NCBI RefSeq assembly: GCF_023544465.1
Contig: NZ_JALPVL010000005.1
Coordinates: 372,001 to 436,000, forward strand
DNA from: Paractinoplanes maris
GTDB taxonomy: Bacteria > Actinomycetota > Actinomycetes > Mycobacteriales > Micromonosporaceae
DNA: 64,000 bases
Reading direction: 5' to 3'
Shown: piece after piece, positions 62,567 through 64,000 of the stretch
Layout of the letters: each line of letters starts with the position of its first letter
How positions within the stretch are numbered: position 1 is the stretch's first letter
The notes under the pieces: generated by a model
The model's input: the letters and a program-made list of their open reading frames with translations, nothing else
What the model was told of the DNA's origin: nothing
Databases searched by the model: none
Program-made: the position numbers and the translations under genes

Positions 62567-62820
62567 CGGTGCAAGGCAGCGGCATCAGGTTGCCCGCACT
62601 GACTGGTGCTACGCGACCGTTCGTGACAGTCCGGCGCAGCGGCATCAGGTTGCCCGCACTGGCTGGTGCTACGCGACCGTTCGTGACAGTCCGGCGCAGC
62701 GGCATCAGGTCGCCCGCACTGACTGGTGCTACGCGACCGTTCGGCACAGCGGCATTCGGTTGCCAGCGAGGACTGGTGCTACTTGGTCGTTCGTCACGGT
62801 CCGGGGCAGCGGCAGCGGAG
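62543..62820. repeat. 60-bp tandem repeat array bridging two converging genes
   Basis: Units start at 62543, 62603, 62663 and 62723 and, degraded, at 62773. Each opens CTGGTGCTACGC and the first three carry TTCGTGA. The first unit contains the last codons and stop of the plus-strand gene. Units 2 and 3 are nearly identical, while unit 4 has lost 10 bp. The far end runs into the 3' end of the minus-strand XRE gene. Confidence 0.9.
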
Positions 62821-63568
62821 CAGCGGGTCGAGCTGGTGGGCGCGTTCGTGCCGCAGGAGGTGGGCCCGTTCGTCGAGAAGTCCCAGCTGCTCGCGGGTGA
62901 GGCGATGGGCGTACCAGATGAGGGCCGCGGCCTCGAGGACGTCCGGGTGGACCGGCCGGTCGAGGGTGATCAGGTCGATTGCCGGTCAACGCGCTCAGGT
63001 CGCCGCCCGGGATGTCGATGACGGCGGCGAACCCGGTCAGCAGCTCCGGCGTCAGGGCTTTCCGGCCGTGCCCGATCGCGCCGATCGTCGACGCCGAGAG
63101 CATGGGGCCGCGTCCGAGGCCGAACAGGAAACGGGCCGCATCGGACCAGCTGAGACCGCGGTTGTGCAGCAGCCGGAGAAGTAGAGCGCCGGGGCCGTCC
63201 GGATACTGCTGATGAGACGGTGCCGGCCGGGGCGGACCGAGCGGGCGGCGCTGCTCCGGCAAGGACTTCGCGAGCTCGTGCAGCTCTGGGACGGCGCCCG
63301 GCAGATGAGTCATGGACCAGGCCAGCACGCCGACAGAGCTTCCGGGGTGCGTCGGGACGAGGTCGCCGGGCACGGCCTGGCCGGCGATCACGAAGAGGTC
63401 ACTGGCGTGCAGCCCCAGCACCGGGGCCAACTCGCGCAACATATCCGGGTCGGGCTCCGCACCGTCGAGCACCGCCTGGATACGGCTCTCTGCAACGGTT
63501 GTCCTTCGAGCAAGCGTGCCGGCATCAGCCCCACGTAGCTCGGCCAACCGTCCTAACTGCCCCTTCAC
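62794..63568 (-). pseudogene. XRE-family regulator with a 1-nt frameshift
   Basis: From GTG 63568 the frame encodes an XRE-like HTH (LAELRGADAGTLARRTTVAESRIQAVLDG) and a second HTH-like region (DAARFLFGLGRGPMLSASTIGAIGHG). At about 62980 one extra base breaks the frame after DLSALTG. Removing it restores IDLITLDRPVHPDVLEAAAL then IWYAHRLTREQLGLLDERAH and a stop at 62794, which is the expected family C terminus. As given, the frame continues with Arg/Pro-rich nonsense into the repeat array and stops at 62729. It is a real mutation or an assembly error. Confidence 0.65.
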
Positions 63569-63574
63569 GAACCC

Positions 63575-63580
63575 ACACTA
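63575..63580 (-). promoter_or_regulatory. putative leaderless -10 box (TAGTGT)
   Basis: TAGTGT on the minus strand lies 6 nt before GTG 63568. Confidence 0.4.
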
Positions 63581-63686
63581 AGGCGTTCTTGGAGGTGGGA
63601 TCGAACTCCGGTGAGGCCGCAGCCCGACTCCACTTCGAAGACACGACTCCGAAGTGACAGGGCCAAAAAGTGTCGTGGGGAGGCGC

Positions 63687-63692
63687 TAGCTT
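63687..63692 (+). promoter_or_regulatory. putative leaderless -10 box (TAGCTT)
   Basis: TAGCTT lies 7 nt before ATG 63700. Confidence 0.4.
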
Positions 63693-63699
63693 CACCGGC

Positions 63700-64000
63700 A
63701 TGAAGCTGCTGCTGACCGATTCCGGTATCACGAACGCGAGCATCCACGACGCGCTGGTCGATCTGCTGGGCAAGCCGATCGCCGAGTCCACCGCCCTGTT
63801 CGTCCCGACCGCGCTCCACGCGCAGCCGCGCGGCGCATTTCAGGCTTTTCGCGTGATCAGCGGGCAGGAGGATCGGGCGCCCATGGTTCAGCTGGGCTGG
63901 CAGTCGGTGGGGGTTCTCGAGCTCACCGCGCTGCGCAGCATCGGCGAGGATCTGTGGGGGCCGCTGGTGCGCGAGGCCGATGTGCTTCTGGTCGAGGGGG
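63700..64000 (+). CDS. peptidase S51/dipeptidase E-like protein (3' end outside window)
   Basis: The first 100 residues of a class-I-glutamine-amidotransferase-fold protein: MKLLLTDSGITNASIHDALVDLLGKP, FVPTAL, MVQLGWQSVGVLELTALRS and ADVLLVEGG at the cut edge. There the family continues to the nucleophile region. This pattern fits peptidase S51 (dipeptidase E, cyanophycinase). The catalytic Ser and His lie beyond the window. It is divergent from the XRE regulator, its possible controller. Confidence 0.75.
   Translation, partial: MKLLLTDSGITNASIHDALVDLLGKPIAESTALFVPTALHAQPRGAFQAFRVISGQEDRAPMVQLGWQSVGVLELTALRSIGEDLWGPLVREADVLLVEG

Overview
The window is high-GC actinobacterial DNA, close to 70% G+C by eye, with GTG and TTG starts, ATGA/GTGA overlapping gene pairs, BTAD/SARP and LuxR-ATPase regulators, MmyB-type HTH proteins and many leaderless-looking promoters. 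The gene content would suit a Micromonosporaceae or Actinoplanes-like soil actinomycete. That placement is inference, because there is no rRNA or other decisive marker. I saw no tRNA, rRNA or CRISPR array. Both ends cut genes: an FeS oxidoreductase on the left and an S51-type peptidase on the right.

Layout. 0-13.6 kb: housekeeping and accessory genes (FeS oxidoreductase tail, renalase-like flavoprotein, HTH regulator divergent from a YcjY-like hydrolase, degenerate GGDEF/EAL membrane protein, Vps62-like membrane protein, lactate-oxidase-family enzyme, and a TPR plus two-hydrolase operon). 13.7-18.7 kb: regulators, namely a SARP/NB-ARC gene that stops early beside a decayed IS701-type transposase, then a large LuxR-family ATPase. 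18.7-21.5 kb: an iron-siderophore-type ABC importer (permease, lipoprotein, ATPase) in one overlapping operon. 22-29 kb: DUF808 membrane protein with a pentapeptide-repeat tail, a STAS anti-sigma antagonist and a small acidic protein (both behind sigmaB-like promoters), mannonate dehydratase, a beta-helix membrane protein and two lipoproteins. 29-45 kb: two catabolic clusters. The first has a flavin reductase-GntR fusion, a Gfo/Idh dehydrogenase, quinone reductase, enol-lactone-hydrolase-like and carboxymuconolactone-decarboxylase-like proteins, a luciferase-type monooxygenase, aldehyde dehydrogenase and enoyl-CoA hydratase. The second has DUF336, 3-hydroxyisobutyrate-dehydrogenase-like, cyclase, SDR and acetoacetate-CoA ligase genes. 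Between them lie a lower-GC DUF262/DUF1524 defence-type nuclease gene and a secreted glycosidase. 45-51 kb: an autoregulated GntR gene, a pterin dehydratase-VOC fusion, a RarA-C-domain-only protein, an SDR/HTH divergent pair and a repeat-rich stretch with a frameshifted ceramidase-like gene. 51.4-61.7 kb: a NitT/TauT-type ABC importer operon ending in a HisD-like dehydrogenase and an amidohydrolase, divergent from a LacI regulator with clear palindromic operators, followed by PucR, MFS and HAD genes. 61.7-64 kb: two tandem-repeat arrays, a small protein, a frameshifted XRE regulator and the start of a peptidase gene.

How the parts fit. The ABC/HisD/amidohydrolase operon with LacI and PucR looks like a complete uptake-and-oxidation module, plausibly for an organosulfonate such as dihydroxypropanesulfonate. 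The 29-45 kb genes look like ring-cleavage-type catabolism ending in CoA esters. The most unusual signal is a set of tandem-repeat arrays (27, 36, 60 and 20 bp units, possibly 54 bp) whose first copy is the 3' end of a coding sequence including its stop codon. It recurs at four or five unrelated genes between 44.9 and 62.8 kb.
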